A stretch of 32,157 nucleotides of DNA from CAZVKN01 sp964627035 (lineage in GTDB: Bacteria; Electryoneota; AABM5-125-24; Hatepunaeales; Hatepunaeaceae). Positions 22,712 through 30,414 of this stretch are shown here, piece by piece. Below the pieces are notes generated by a model, which saw nothing but the letters and a program-made list of their open reading frames with translations, did no database searches and was not told the DNA's origin. The stretch spans positions 1-32,157 of the forward strand of contig CAZVKN010000034.1 of NCBI GenBank assembly GCA_964627035.1, in the 5' to 3' direction. The position numbers and the translations under genes were made by a program. Every line of letters starts with the position of its first letter. The stretch's first letter is position 1.

Positions 22712-25700
22712 CTACTTGATAATAATCAGCTTTCGAAATTTAATCCTACGCACTGATCTCATTTGTAGGAAATACATTCCCGATGGAATGGTGGAAGCGT
22801 TCCATCTAACCTGATAATGTCCTGCCGAATACGTCTTATCGAACAACATCGCAATTTCTCTACCTGAAATGTCATATACTTTTAGAGTTGTTCGTTGTGA
22901 AATGCTAATATTGAAGCGAATATTAACAGTGCTATTGAAGGGGTTGGGATAAACGGAAGTTATACCAAAGTCATTAGGTACGTTGTGGTCGGAGTTATCA
23001 TCAACATCGAGCGCAACATCCAACACTACTGGAATAATTGTCTCACCTATCAGAGTATTGTGCGTGAACAGCAACTCACCCTCATATCTGGCAATCTCTA
23101 ACTGATCTGAGCTTAATGTGACAGTCAACTCCTGTTCCTCATTCGGTTCAACTATTCCTTCAGAGCTGTCAACAGAAAACCATGCTAAATTCTTATGTAG
23201 TTGCCAAACATCTATTCGATCATCACGACCATGATTAGAGAGTGCTACAAACGTCCAACTATAAATATCCATCTGATCTGTAATAAACGCTCCACCAGGT
23301 CGTCCACCTTCTTCCGGCTCAAGTTGAGTTACAAAAAGAGTGTCTTCAGTTTCAGGATTGATCTTATGGACATATTGTCCGTCATTACCGATTTTATGAA
23401 AAACATAAAGCGGATAACCGTCGGGATCTTCAGACCAGTGTGCTAAGCCGTAAATGTAGAAACCGTATCGGGATAGTTGTCCGGTTTCATTGCCGTTTCT
23501 ATCGTATTGAGCGATATAGTCACTGGTTGTACCCGAAATCCAGAGACGTTCCCTATCCGAATCCCAAGTTACTGCTGCGCTTCGGAAGGGACTCTCAAAA
23601 CTATTCCTAAAATCGCCATCAGGTGTAAACCCGCACACAATATCATCACCAACCCCCCAGATTAAGTTTCCATCATAGGCTAAATCTTTCAGGACATAGT
23701 TTGAATCTCCATCCTGTTGAAAACGATTAACTTCTGCACCTTCACGGTCGAATACATAAACCCAATTCGTATCATTGCCGTCTCCGGTGACATAATAGTG
23801 GTCTTCGAGATAAACGACACCTTGGAGACGATTGTCTTCAACCTCACGACCTGCAGGAATTGAATGGCGCAGCTCCCAAAAGTCTCTGTTCGCTTCACCG
23901 AGAAGCAATCTTTCTACTGACCAACGTAAAAGCCCGTTTCCATTATTACGCATAGTGAACGGCAATTCTATCTCCTGTTCAACCTCCAACTGGGCATGGA
24001 AATCATTAACGGACAGTTCAAATTCAGAATGGCGCAACGAGACATTAATCTCCAAAGTGTCATCTGCTTCAAATTCCAAATCAGTCCGTACTGAATCTAT
24101 AAAACCATCAAAGCTAACCGTGATAGAAAACTGATCTAAAGCAATCGCTTCATCAATCCACCAGTTGCCGTCAGCGTCCGTAGTGGTCGTATCGCATAGG
24201 AAAGCGACAGTAGCTCCTTCCACAGGGTCATCCGTCTCAGCATCGGTTACGTTGCCGTACAGCACACCGTAAGGAAAAGGAATGTTTTCTATTGCTTCTG
24301 CTAAATCAGGAAGAGGACCTATATGTCCCTGATCACCCTCTTCATTTTGAGGAGTGCCCGTTTCGACCAGTAAGTCGCGCATTTGCTCCCAATCAAACAG
24401 TATCTGCCCACCGGTTCTAACCTTTACGATACCCTGTATACAGGCTACAGCACCTGCTACAATGGGTGTTGCAGATGATGTTCCGCTAAAGTTAGAACGA
24501 TACCGTTGTCGCGCATCATTTCTTGGATTGAACAGTTCTCCTAAACCGGTTGTTGCCACCTCTCGACCCCATCCTTGTAGTTCGACTCTGCGACCATAGC
24601 AGGAGAATTCTAATCGGGATCTATCAGGTCCGTGATTACCGATGGGCGGAGCACCAGCACCGACAAATATCGCGCCGGAATGCCTGACATCCGGATCAAA
24701 AATTCTAACAGTGTCGTAGTTCACTCCAGTATTACCAGCTGATTCAAGACAGATCATACCGTTACGAGTCGCATTGTTGATCGCTTCGTAGTTCGCAAGA
24801 ATATACTCTACATTCACATTCTGTTCAATATCTGTTGAAATGTTAAACACAAAGTAGAAGATACTTCCTTCTCCGAGTGTATCAGCCACTTGATTTATGT
24901 GATTTGCAATATTCGGCCAGCCCTCCTCTCGCCGTGACACGTCGTAACATCCAATTTCAACCTCAGGACATATTCCACTGATACCATATTCGTTGTGAAT
25001 CCCGGTAAGAATCCCCACGGTGGAAGTGGCATGGAAATTTATATGCCCATTGTTTCTGGGCAACACGTAAAATGGTTCTTTCAGATCTTCATGGTCAACT
25101 TGATACATACCCACTTCCATGGCGACAACGCGTATGCCTTCTCCCTTACCACCAGGTAGTTCCCACGCTACACGAGCATCAATGCCACCCGGTGCCTCAT
25201 CAAGATACCCTTGAAGATCGGTAAAATCAGGTGTTTCAGGCGGAATATCTTCAAGCGGTTGGTAGATTCTCGGTTCAGGGTAGGCTAATTCGACGATGTC
25301 TAAACCATTCATTTCGTCAATAAACTTCTCTGAATCCTCCGGACGTTCTAATATGAAGCGATAGAAGCAGTTCAGGTCCGCAAGTTCATCGCCAGACCGA
25401 CGTTGGCCGCTCTCACGCTCCGCATCAAGAACTTCTTCAGGGCGAGAGAAAAGAGGTGAGATACTGATGAACTTATATCGTTGAATTACAGAATTGAAAG
25501 GCGTGAGATTGTAGTTGTTGAGAGAGACCAGCATGTCGGATCGAAGCCGTACACGACTCTCATCAATAAATTTGACGGTCACGCATTCGGGATAGAAGTA
25601 GTCAGAGTTGACAGTTGTATGCATGGGTTTCTCGGGGATCCAGCGTGGCTTCAGGGAAGCCATACTTTGCTGGAATGCCAGGCTGAGAATAATTGTGAAG

Positions 25701-25717
25701 ATAATTGAATATTTCAT
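22712..25717 (-). CDS. Secreted subtilase (S8)-like protein with T9SS sorting domain
   Basis: A 1001-residue protein from the ATG at 25717, ten bases after AGGAGG; a longer frame to 25774 is unlikely. Signal peptide residues 1-20. The peptidase region (about 170-490) has VVAMEVGMYQVDHEDL at the catalytic-Asp block, with Glu201 where Asp is expected. His229 is in FHATSTVGILTG, the oxyanion Asn329 in SAGNTG, and Ser414 in GTSSATPIVAG. Then follow a carboxypeptidase-regulatory domain (about 495-570), a choice-of-anchor-type beta domain, a propeller-like region with DREG and DRNG turns (about 630-830), and a sorting domain (VYPNPFNSTVNIRF...GMYFLQM). It is probably a cargo of the T9SS. Whether the Glu variant is an active protease is unknown. 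Confidence 0.85.
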   Translation of the reverse strand: MKYSIIFTIILSLAFQQSMASLKPRWIPEKPMHTTVNSDYFYPECVTVKFIDESRVRLRSDMLVSLNNYNLTPFNSVIQRYKFISISPLFSRPEEVLDAERESGQRRSGDELADLNCFYRFILERPEDSEKFIDEMNGLDIVELAYPEPRIYQPLEDIPPETPDFTDLQGYLDEAPGGIDARVAWELPGGKGEGIRVVAMEVGMYQVDHEDLKEPFYVLPRNNGHINFHATSTVGILTGIHNEYGISGICPEVEIGCYDVSRREEGWPNIANHINQVADTLGEGSIFYFVFNISTDIEQNVNVEYILANYEAINNATRNGMICLESAGNTGVNYDTVRIFDPDVRHSGAIFVGAGAPPIGNHGPDRSRLEFSCYGRRVELQGWGREVATTGLGELFNPRNDARQRYRSNFSGTSSATPIVAGAVACIQGIVKVRTGGQILFDWEQMRDLLVETGTPQNEEGDQGHIGPLPDLAEAIENIPFPYGVLYGNVTDAETDDPVEGATVAFLCDTTTTDADGNWWIDEAIALDQFSITVSFDGFIDSVRTDLEFEADDTLEINVSLRHSEFELSVNDFHAQLEVEQEIELPFTMRNNGNGLLRWSVERLLLGEANRDFWELRHSIPAGREVEDNRLQGVVYLEDHYYVTGDGNDTNWVYVFDREGAEVNRFQQDGDSNYVLKDLAYDGNLIWGVGDDIVCGFTPDGDFRNSFESPFRSAAVTWDSDRERLWISGTTSDYIAQYDRNGNETGQLSRYGFYIYGLAHWSEDPDGYPLYVFHKIGNDGQYVHKINPETEDTLFVTQLEPEEGGRPGGAFITDQMDIYSWTFVALSNHGRDDRIDVWQLHKNLAWFSVDSSEGIVEPNEEQELTVTLSSDQLEIARYEGELLFTHNTLIGETIIPVVLDVALDVDDNSDHNVPNDFGITSVYPNPFNSTVNIRFNISISQRTTLKVYDISGREIAMLFDKTYSAGHYQVRWNASTIPSGMYFLQMRSVRRIKFRKLIIIK

Positions 25718-25741
25718 GTGGAGAATTCCTCCTAACTCTAA

Positions 25742-25769
25742 AATATAACTATTCACCGTAAATTCACAA
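25742..25769 (-). promoter_or_regulatory. Candidate promoter of the subtilase-like gene
   Basis: On the minus strand TTGTGA (25769-25764), a 16-base spacer and TATATT (25747-25742) precede the ATG by about 25 bases. A short leader with AGGAGG results. Confidence 0.5.
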
Positions 25770-25941
25770 CTCAAACTGACAGTTTCAAACTATTTCGGAA
25801 GAACTAAGTTGTATTAGATGTCGCTTGTTATTTCCTATCCTGCATTAACGGACTTATTTTCACCTTACCGCAAAAGTCCTGAAAAAACACTACCTATTTG
25901 ACCCGCTTCAACACTATATTAGCCGATTATCAAATTAAGGG

Positions 25942-25998
25942 AGTTCAGAGTTCACGCTTCAGCGTGGGGAGAACAACCTAAAGGTTGAACTCTAAACT
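25942..25998. repeat. AGTTCAGAGTT palindrome, copy upstream of iorB
   Basis: Outer arms AGTTCAGAGTTCA (25942-25954) and TGAACTCTAAACT (25986-25998) enclose hairpins CACGCT-TC-AGCGTG (25953-25966) and CAACCT-AA-AGGTTG (25974-25987). The 57-bp unit ends 17 bases before iorB. A nearly identical copy in the same orientation is at 26611-26667. Confidence 0.9.
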
Positions 25999-26015
25999 AT
26001 CTGTCGTTATCAATC

Positions 26016-26606
26016 ATGGAAAAAACTACAAATATACTTATAGTCGGTGTCGGGGGTCAGGGCGTGATCCTCGCATCCGAGCTGTTGTCAGAAGCGGCAA
26101 TTGAAGCGGGATTTGACGTGAAAAAATCTGAAGTGCACGGCATGGCACAACGAGGCGGTGTAGTCTCTTCACACATCCGCTTTGCAGAGAAAGTCTATTC
26201 ACCGCTGATCCCAAACGGTATGGCAGACGTGGTGCTCGCCTTTGAAGCGGCTGAAGGACTGCGGTGGGCATCGCAAGTCAAAAAGGGCGGTATGCTGGTC
26301 GTCAACAGACAGCAGATCATCCCGACGATTGCCTTTACCAAAGAACATTCATATCCTGAGGATCCTATCGGTCAATCGCGCAATATTGCGGATCGTGTCC
26401 TTGATATTGACGGCATCGGAATAGCCGAAGAGATAGGCAACCCTAAGCTGGTCAATACAGTGCTGATCGGTGCGATTTCAGAGGAGCTGCCGATTCCTCC
26501 CGAAATCTGGGAGACGATAATCAGACGCAAAGTCCCGCGCGGAACGGAAGAACTGAACCTCACCGCATTTCAGAGAGGGATCGAAGCACTCCACCGGAAT
26601 GCATAG
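26016..26606 (+). CDS. iorB: Indolepyruvate ferredoxin oxidoreductase, beta subunit
   Basis: A 196-residue protein of normal length. It is the gamma-type (POR/IOR small) subunit: NILIVGVGGQGVILASELLSEAA, KKSEVHGMAQRGGVVSSHIRF and PNGMADVVLAFEAAEGLRW are characteristic. It completes the enzyme with IorA (2565-4421), which lies on the opposite strand about 21 kb away. The gene is tightly bracketed by two direct 57-bp palindromes, 17 bases before the start and 4 bases after the stop. There is no visible ribosome-binding site and no convincing promoter; a downstream hairpin probably terminates it. A paralogous iorA elsewhere in the genome cannot be excluded. Confidence 0.93.
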   Translation: MEKTTNILIVGVGGQGVILASELLSEAAIEAGFDVKKSEVHGMAQRGGVVSSHIRFAEKVYSPLIPNGMADVVLAFEAAEGLRWASQVKKGGMLVVNRQQIIPTIAFTKEHSYPEDPIGQSRNIADRVLDIDGIGIAEEIGNPKLVNTVLIGAISEELPIPPEIWETIIRRKVPRGTEELNLTAFQRGIEALHRNA

Positions 26607-26610
26607 AGGA

Positions 26611-26667
26611 AGTTCAGAGTTCACGCTTCAGTGTGGGGAGAACAACCTAAAGGTTGAACTCTAAACT
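26611..26667. repeat. AGTTCAGAGTT palindrome, copy downstream of iorB
   Basis: This copy has the same structure and orientation as 25942-25998, with arms at 26611-26623 and 26655-26667. The visible differences are few (for example AGTGTG replaces AGCGTG in the first inner stem). It begins four bases after the iorB stop codon. Confidence 0.9.
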
Positions 26668-26690
26668 AACTGAATAGACAAAAATCAATC

Positions 26691-26740
26691 AGCCCATAAC
26701 CGCAGGAAAGTGTTCCGAAGTTATGGGTTTGTTGTTTCAT
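26691..26740 (+). terminator. Probable terminator of iorB
   Basis: CCCATAAC (26693-26700) pairs with GTTATGGG (26720-26727); an inner GGAA/TTCC stem strengthens it, and TTTGTTGTTTC follows. It lies beyond the palindrome that abuts iorB. Confidence 0.6.
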
Positions 26741-26771
26741 CATGTAATTGTACTTATATTCGGTAGTATCT

Positions 26772-26823
26772 GTAGTCGGGCTTGTCTCAAGCCCGACGTC
26801 GTGGTTGAGACAACCACGACTAC
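26772..26823. repeat. GTAG-type 52-bp double hairpin, copy 3
   Basis: GTAGTCGGGCTTG-TCTC-AAGCCCGAC joins GTCGTGGTTG-AGAC-AACCACGACTAC. It matches copy 1 (8717) in orientation and is the exact reverse complement of copy 2 (21680). It lies in the 342-base gap between iorB and the solute-binding lipoprotein; the remaining 125 bases before the gene are AT-rich without a convincing promoter. Confidence 0.9.
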
Positions 26824-26948
26824 AGAAAAAGTGACCCGTGCAAAACCAAATAGGACACTACTGACATATACTGACTTTTTGCTGACGACACTATTAACTC
26901 ATCAACAGATCATAAATTGAAGAATATCCCGATTACATCCACAATAAC

Positions 26949-29030
26949 ATGCTAATTTTAAAACTTCTCCTGCTTCTGATTCCGATCATATTTACCGGCT
27001 GCCAAGTCGGTGGATCTTCATCCTTTATTCAGGGGGACACACCTGAACAAAACAACGCAACCTACAGTGGTGATCCGGTAACAGGCGATTGGGTAGTTAT
27101 GAACCTGCTGGATGAACCGGAGAGCCTGAATCCTTTTACGTCATCATCCGCCAGTGCGACAAATATCTATTCCTATATATACGAATCATTCCTCGACACC
27201 CGTCGTGAACCTCCATGGGATAACATTCCGCTGTTGGTCGAATCACTTCCTGAGGCTTCGGAAGATCATCTCACTTATACTTGGAAACTTAGAGATGACG
27301 TCACCTGGCACGATGGTAAACCGATGACAGTTCATGATGCAGTGTTCACTTTGAAAGCAATCATGAATCCGTATGTTGACGATCTCCCGACCAAACCATA
27401 TTACGCTGAACTTGACAGCATTCAGTTGTTGGGTGAACGAACGCTGAAGATGTTCTGCTCACAGCCATACTTTATGCATGAGGATTTTCTTGGTGGATTT
27501 CGAGTTCTGCCTGAACATGTTTACGATCCAGATGGACTGTTAAAAGAATACAGCTATTATCAGGTTAAAATAAGTTCCGCTTATGGTAGCATTGCTGACG
27601 TTCTGGAAGAAGAAGCAGTAACAACTTGGGACGATCTTTATCCTGCAATCGCTTTAAAAAGATTGGAAAAATCGATTGAATCAGCTACTAAAGATAAAAT
27701 TAGCTGGGATGATCTGACATCACTGACAAATTGGGAAGGTTTGTATCCTGAGAATAAATTAAATTCCGCTATCGAGTTTCTAAAAAACCATTCCGATGGA
27801 GCCACTGGTGTCGAAATGGCTGAATCGAGTGTAATTAACGCACAAAAAGCGGTCGAAGCAATAACCACACCATACCATACACTTGATGAGCTTGCCGCTG
27901 TCTGCCGTAAAATACACACTACCATGATGGAGTTTGGAGAGCAGTTCAACGTTCACCCACAGGGTCGTGCTCCGACTGTCGGAAGCGGTCCATACGAATT
28001 CGAGAAATGGACGACCGGTCAGGAAATCATTCTGAAACGGAACGAAAACTATTGGCGAGGTGAAGGTCACGCCTATCTTGATAAGCTCGTATTTCGAATC
28101 CTGACTGATTATACGGCATCGTTGGTGGCACTGAAGAGTCATGAGATTGACTTTATGGAGCGGTTACAAGCAATCCAGTACCTGACCATGACCAACCAGA
28201 AGAAGTTTTTAAACAAATTTGTAAAGAGTACATATCTGGTTCCGAGTTACTCTTATCTTGGGTGGCGATATGGCAATCCTATCTTCGCCGATAAAAAGGT
28301 GAGACGGGCAATGACGCACATGGTACGTCGTCATGAGATTGCCGAGAAAATGCTGTTTGGATTTGCCGAGGTTGTCACCAGCAATTTTTACCGATATGGG
28401 ATGGACTACGATTCAACCATAGTTGCATATGAATATGATCCGATTGAGGCTCAAAGACTACTCGCTGAATCAGGTTGGGCTGATATTGACAATGACGGTA
28501 TTCTTGAAAAGGACAGCTTAGAATTTAAATTTGAGATGTTGCTGCCATCAGGCTCACAAACAGCGGAAAATTTAGCTTCTATTCTTCGTGAAGACCTGTA
28601 CATGATAGGTGTGGAAATGGAAATCCGCAAACTTGAGTGGTCTGTATTTATTAACAACTATATCCGCAACCATAACTTCGACGCTTGCTATCTTGGCTGG
28701 GTTTTCGGTATGAAAGGTGATCCCAAGCAAGTATGGCATTCGCAATCTGCGACCGGGCGTGGATCTAATCACGTAGAGTTTAAGGACAGTAAAGCCGACT
28801 CACTGATTGACGCAGCGCGAGTGGAATTTGATCAGGAGAAACGAGTTGCAATGTACCACCGTTTCCAACAGATACTACATGAAGAACAGCCATATACATT
28901 CCTGTTCAGCGATACTCGAAAACCGGCGTATGACAAGCGGTTCAAAGGTGTACGCTGGTATCCGTTCCGCCCGGGGTATCAATTTGACGAATGGTTTGTG
29001 CCGAGGGATGAACAGAAGTTTGTGGATTAA
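26949..29030 (+). CDS. Peptide/oligosaccharide-type ABC solute-binding lipoprotein (SBP family 5)
   Basis: A 693-residue lipoprotein with signal residues 1-17 and lipobox IFTGC (Cys18). Family 5 binding-protein motifs follow: EPESLNPFTSSSASATNIYSYIYESF, TYTWKLRDDVTWHDGKPMTVHDAVF, VGSGPYEFEKWTTGQEIILKRNENYW, KKVRRAMTHMVRRHEIAEKML and the C-terminal RFQQILHEEQPYTFLF. Such proteins deliver oligopeptides or related solutes to an ABC importer. It is about 120 residues longer than usual because of a charged, helical insert at about residues 200-340. No permease or ATPase gene is adjacent. There is no clear ribosome-binding site or promoter. The substrate is unknown. Confidence 0.88.
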   Translation: MLILKLLLLLIPIIFTGCQVGGSSSFIQGDTPEQNNATYSGDPVTGDWVVMNLLDEPESLNPFTSSSASATNIYSYIYESFLDTRREPPWDNIPLLVESLPEASEDHLTYTWKLRDDVTWHDGKPMTVHDAVFTLKAIMNPYVDDLPTKPYYAELDSIQLLGERTLKMFCSQPYFMHEDFLGGFRVLPEHVYDPDGLLKEYSYYQVKISSAYGSIADVLEEEAVTTWDDLYPAIALKRLEKSIESATKDKISWDDLTSLTNWEGLYPENKLNSAIEFLKNHSDGATGVEMAESSVINAQKAVEAITTPYHTLDELAAVCRKIHTTMMEFGEQFNVHPQGRAPTVGSGPYEFEKWTTGQEIILKRNENYWRGEGHAYLDKLVFRILTDYTASLVALKSHEIDFMERLQAIQYLTMTNQKKFLNKFVKSTYLVPSYSYLGWRYGNPIFADKKVRRAMTHMVRRHEIAEKMLFGFAEVVTSNFYRYGMDYDSTIVAYEYDPIEAQRLLAESGWADIDNDGILEKDSLEFKFEMLLPSGSQTAENLASILREDLYMIGVEMEIRKLEWSVFINNYIRNHNFDACYLGWVFGMKGDPKQVWHSQSATGRGSNHVEFKDSKADSLIDAARVEFDQEKRVAMYHRFQQILHEEQPYTFLFSDTRKPAYDKRFKGVRWYPFRPGYQFDEWFVPRDEQKFVD

Positions 29031-29060
29031 CCGCAGATTTCGCGGATTACGCAGATTTTT
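29031..29060. repeat. CCGCAGATT..GCGGATTACGCAGATT repeat next to the SBP stop
   Basis: This begins directly after the TAA of the solute-binding protein gene. A partly complementary segment (ATCAGCGTAATCTGTGGTTAA) occurs at 29581-29601, so the two bracket the broken GxxExxY gene. Sequences of this kind often surround GxxExxY genes. Confidence 0.55.
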
Positions 29061-29197
29061 ATCAAGTATTAATTCAAGGCAATATTACTCAAAAAAATAG
29101 TTGTGTTTTGTATTGGTCAATCATCTGTCTTCCAAACAGGGACACAAAAAAACAATCTGTGTAAGCAGCGAAATTCGTGGTTAAATCAGGAGGAACA

Positions 29198-29590
29198 ATG
29201 GTTAAGAACGATCCTCGGACGTACAAGATTATCGGGGCGGGGATGGCGGTGCATAAGGAGTTAGGGAGTGGTTTTCTTGAAGCGGTTTATCACGAAGCAT
29301 TGCGGATTGAGTTTCGGGCGCAAGGTGTTCCATATTCCTATGAAGTAGAGCTTCCGGTTCATTACAAAGGTAAATTGTTGAAAACGTCTTATCGTGCTGA
29401 TTTCGTTTGTTTTGATTCGGTTATCGTGGAGCTAAAGGCGATTAAAAAAATTGGTTGAATACAGGAAGCACAAATAATTAACTACCTTAATGCAACCGGC
29501 ATTGAGATTGGAATGCTACTGAACTTCGGAGCGCCATCCTTAGAGTATAAACGCTTCATACTATCAAAACAATCAGCACAATCAGCGTAA
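29198..29590 (+). pseudogene. GxxExxY family gene interrupted by an in-frame TGA
   Basis: The start at 29198 is preceded by AGGAGG. The product opens with IIGAGMAVHKELGSGFLEAVYHEAL, the GxxExxY signature, and continues through YRADFVCFDSVIVELKAIKKIG. TGA at 29456-29458 then stops translation after 86 codons. The same frame continues IQEAQIINYLNATGIEIGML, LNFGAPSLEYKRFILS and so on to a TAA at 29588, exactly the conserved end of the family. One nonsense change therefore explains the break; no frameshift is needed. Other genes here use TGA as stop (8604, 13584), so recoding is unlikely. The family's function is unknown; it resembles PD-(D/E)xK nucleases. Confidence 0.85.
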
Positions 29591-29611
29591 TCTGTGGTTA
29601 AATAAACAGCA

Positions 29612-30100
29612 ATGAAAACAGCAAAACTCAATACCGACTTTGGCAACATCTATATCTTCGCAGAATCGAGCAGAATCAGTAAAATCTATCTACCGGGTGC
29701 TGTGTTAAGACCTGAAGAAGAGATGAGTGTAATATCAGACCCTCAATCCGATCCAAATCTGAAAGTGATGTATGGCATTCTTAAAGATTACTTTAATGGG
29801 ATCCCGTTGAAAGCAGAAATTGTTGAGCCATACATCCCAAAACATAACGAATTTCGTTTCAAGGTGTGGAAAGCTTGCTCTGAAATTCCGTACGGTTCAA
29901 CTATCAGCTACGGTGCTTTAGCGAGAAGAGCCGGATATCCCCGTGCTGCCCGAGCGGTAGGCACTGCGATGGCTCACAATCCACTGCCGATCCTCGTGCC
30001 GTGTCACCGTGTTGTTACTTCGGACGGGAAACTTGGTGGATACGGTGGAGGCGAAGCGATGAAAAGGGAACTTTTAATTCGTGAAGGTGTCATATTATAG
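29612..30100 (+). CDS. ogt: Methylated-DNA--protein-cysteine methyltransferase
   Basis: A 162-residue DNA repair protein that moves alkyl groups from O6-alkylguanine to its own cysteine. The C-terminal domain has FRFKVWKACSEIPYGSTISYGALARRAGYPRAARAV, the helix-turn-helix and arginine finger, then the active-site PCHRV (Cys131) and GKLGGYGGGEAMKRELL. The N-terminal domain (1-75) is short and divergent, normal for Ogt. There is no visible ribosome-binding site. The next gene, 35 bases on, encodes a small protein with an Ada-like cysteine pattern. Confidence 0.95.
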   Translation: MKTAKLNTDFGNIYIFAESSRISKIYLPGAVLRPEEEMSVISDPQSDPNLKVMYGILKDYFNGIPLKAEIVEPYIPKHNEFRFKVWKACSEIPYGSTISYGALARRAGYPRAARAVGTAMAHNPLPILVPCHRVVTSDGKLGGYGGGEAMKRELLIREGVIL

Positions 30101-30135
30101 GAATTATTTCAACTAAATAACCTCAATAAACCATT

Positions 30136-30414
30136 ATGAACAGAAATCTGATAATAGTAATAGTCATTGCACTATTAGTGGTGATTGCGATCATATTCGC
30201 CAATCGCTCGGATGAGTCGCCAACACAACCTGTCAAGCATGAACCTGTCAACAGCCTTGATATGGGAGGAATGATGACAGTTACTGCAGAGGACAACATG
30301 TATCATAAAGCGACCTGTCCTAATATCCACGGTAATACCAGGTTGATGACACGGCAGGACGCAGTAAGTTCTGGAGCGGTCATGTGTCCCACTTGTATTA
30401 CACCGGATCAGTGA
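30136..30414 (+). CDS. Small membrane-anchored protein with a Cys/His metal-binding-like motif
   Basis: A 92-residue protein. One N-terminal transmembrane helix (residues 4-22, LIIVIVIALLVVIAIIFAN) is followed by a linker and the domain VTAEDNMYHKATCPNIHG....MTRQDAVSSGAVMCPTCI. The YH-x3-C ... A-x3-G-x2-C-x2-C layout recalls the Ada-type zinc-binding fold and similar short domains that follow many exported proteins. A zinc role is inference. The gene lies between ogt and porX. Its stop shares one base with the porX start (TGATG), so porX translation is coupled to it. Confidence 0.65.
   Translation: MNRNLIIVIVIALLVVIAIIFANRSDESPTQPVKHEPVNSLDMGGMMTVTAEDNMYHKATCPNIHGNTRLMTRQDAVSSGAVMCPTCITPDQ

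Noticed and set aside
29456..29590. TGA recoding (sense reading of UGA) in the GxxExxY gene
   Set aside because: Other well-supported genes in the window end with TGA at the expected place (Rrf2 8606, hpnE 13586, the small protein at 30414), so UGA is a normal stop here.
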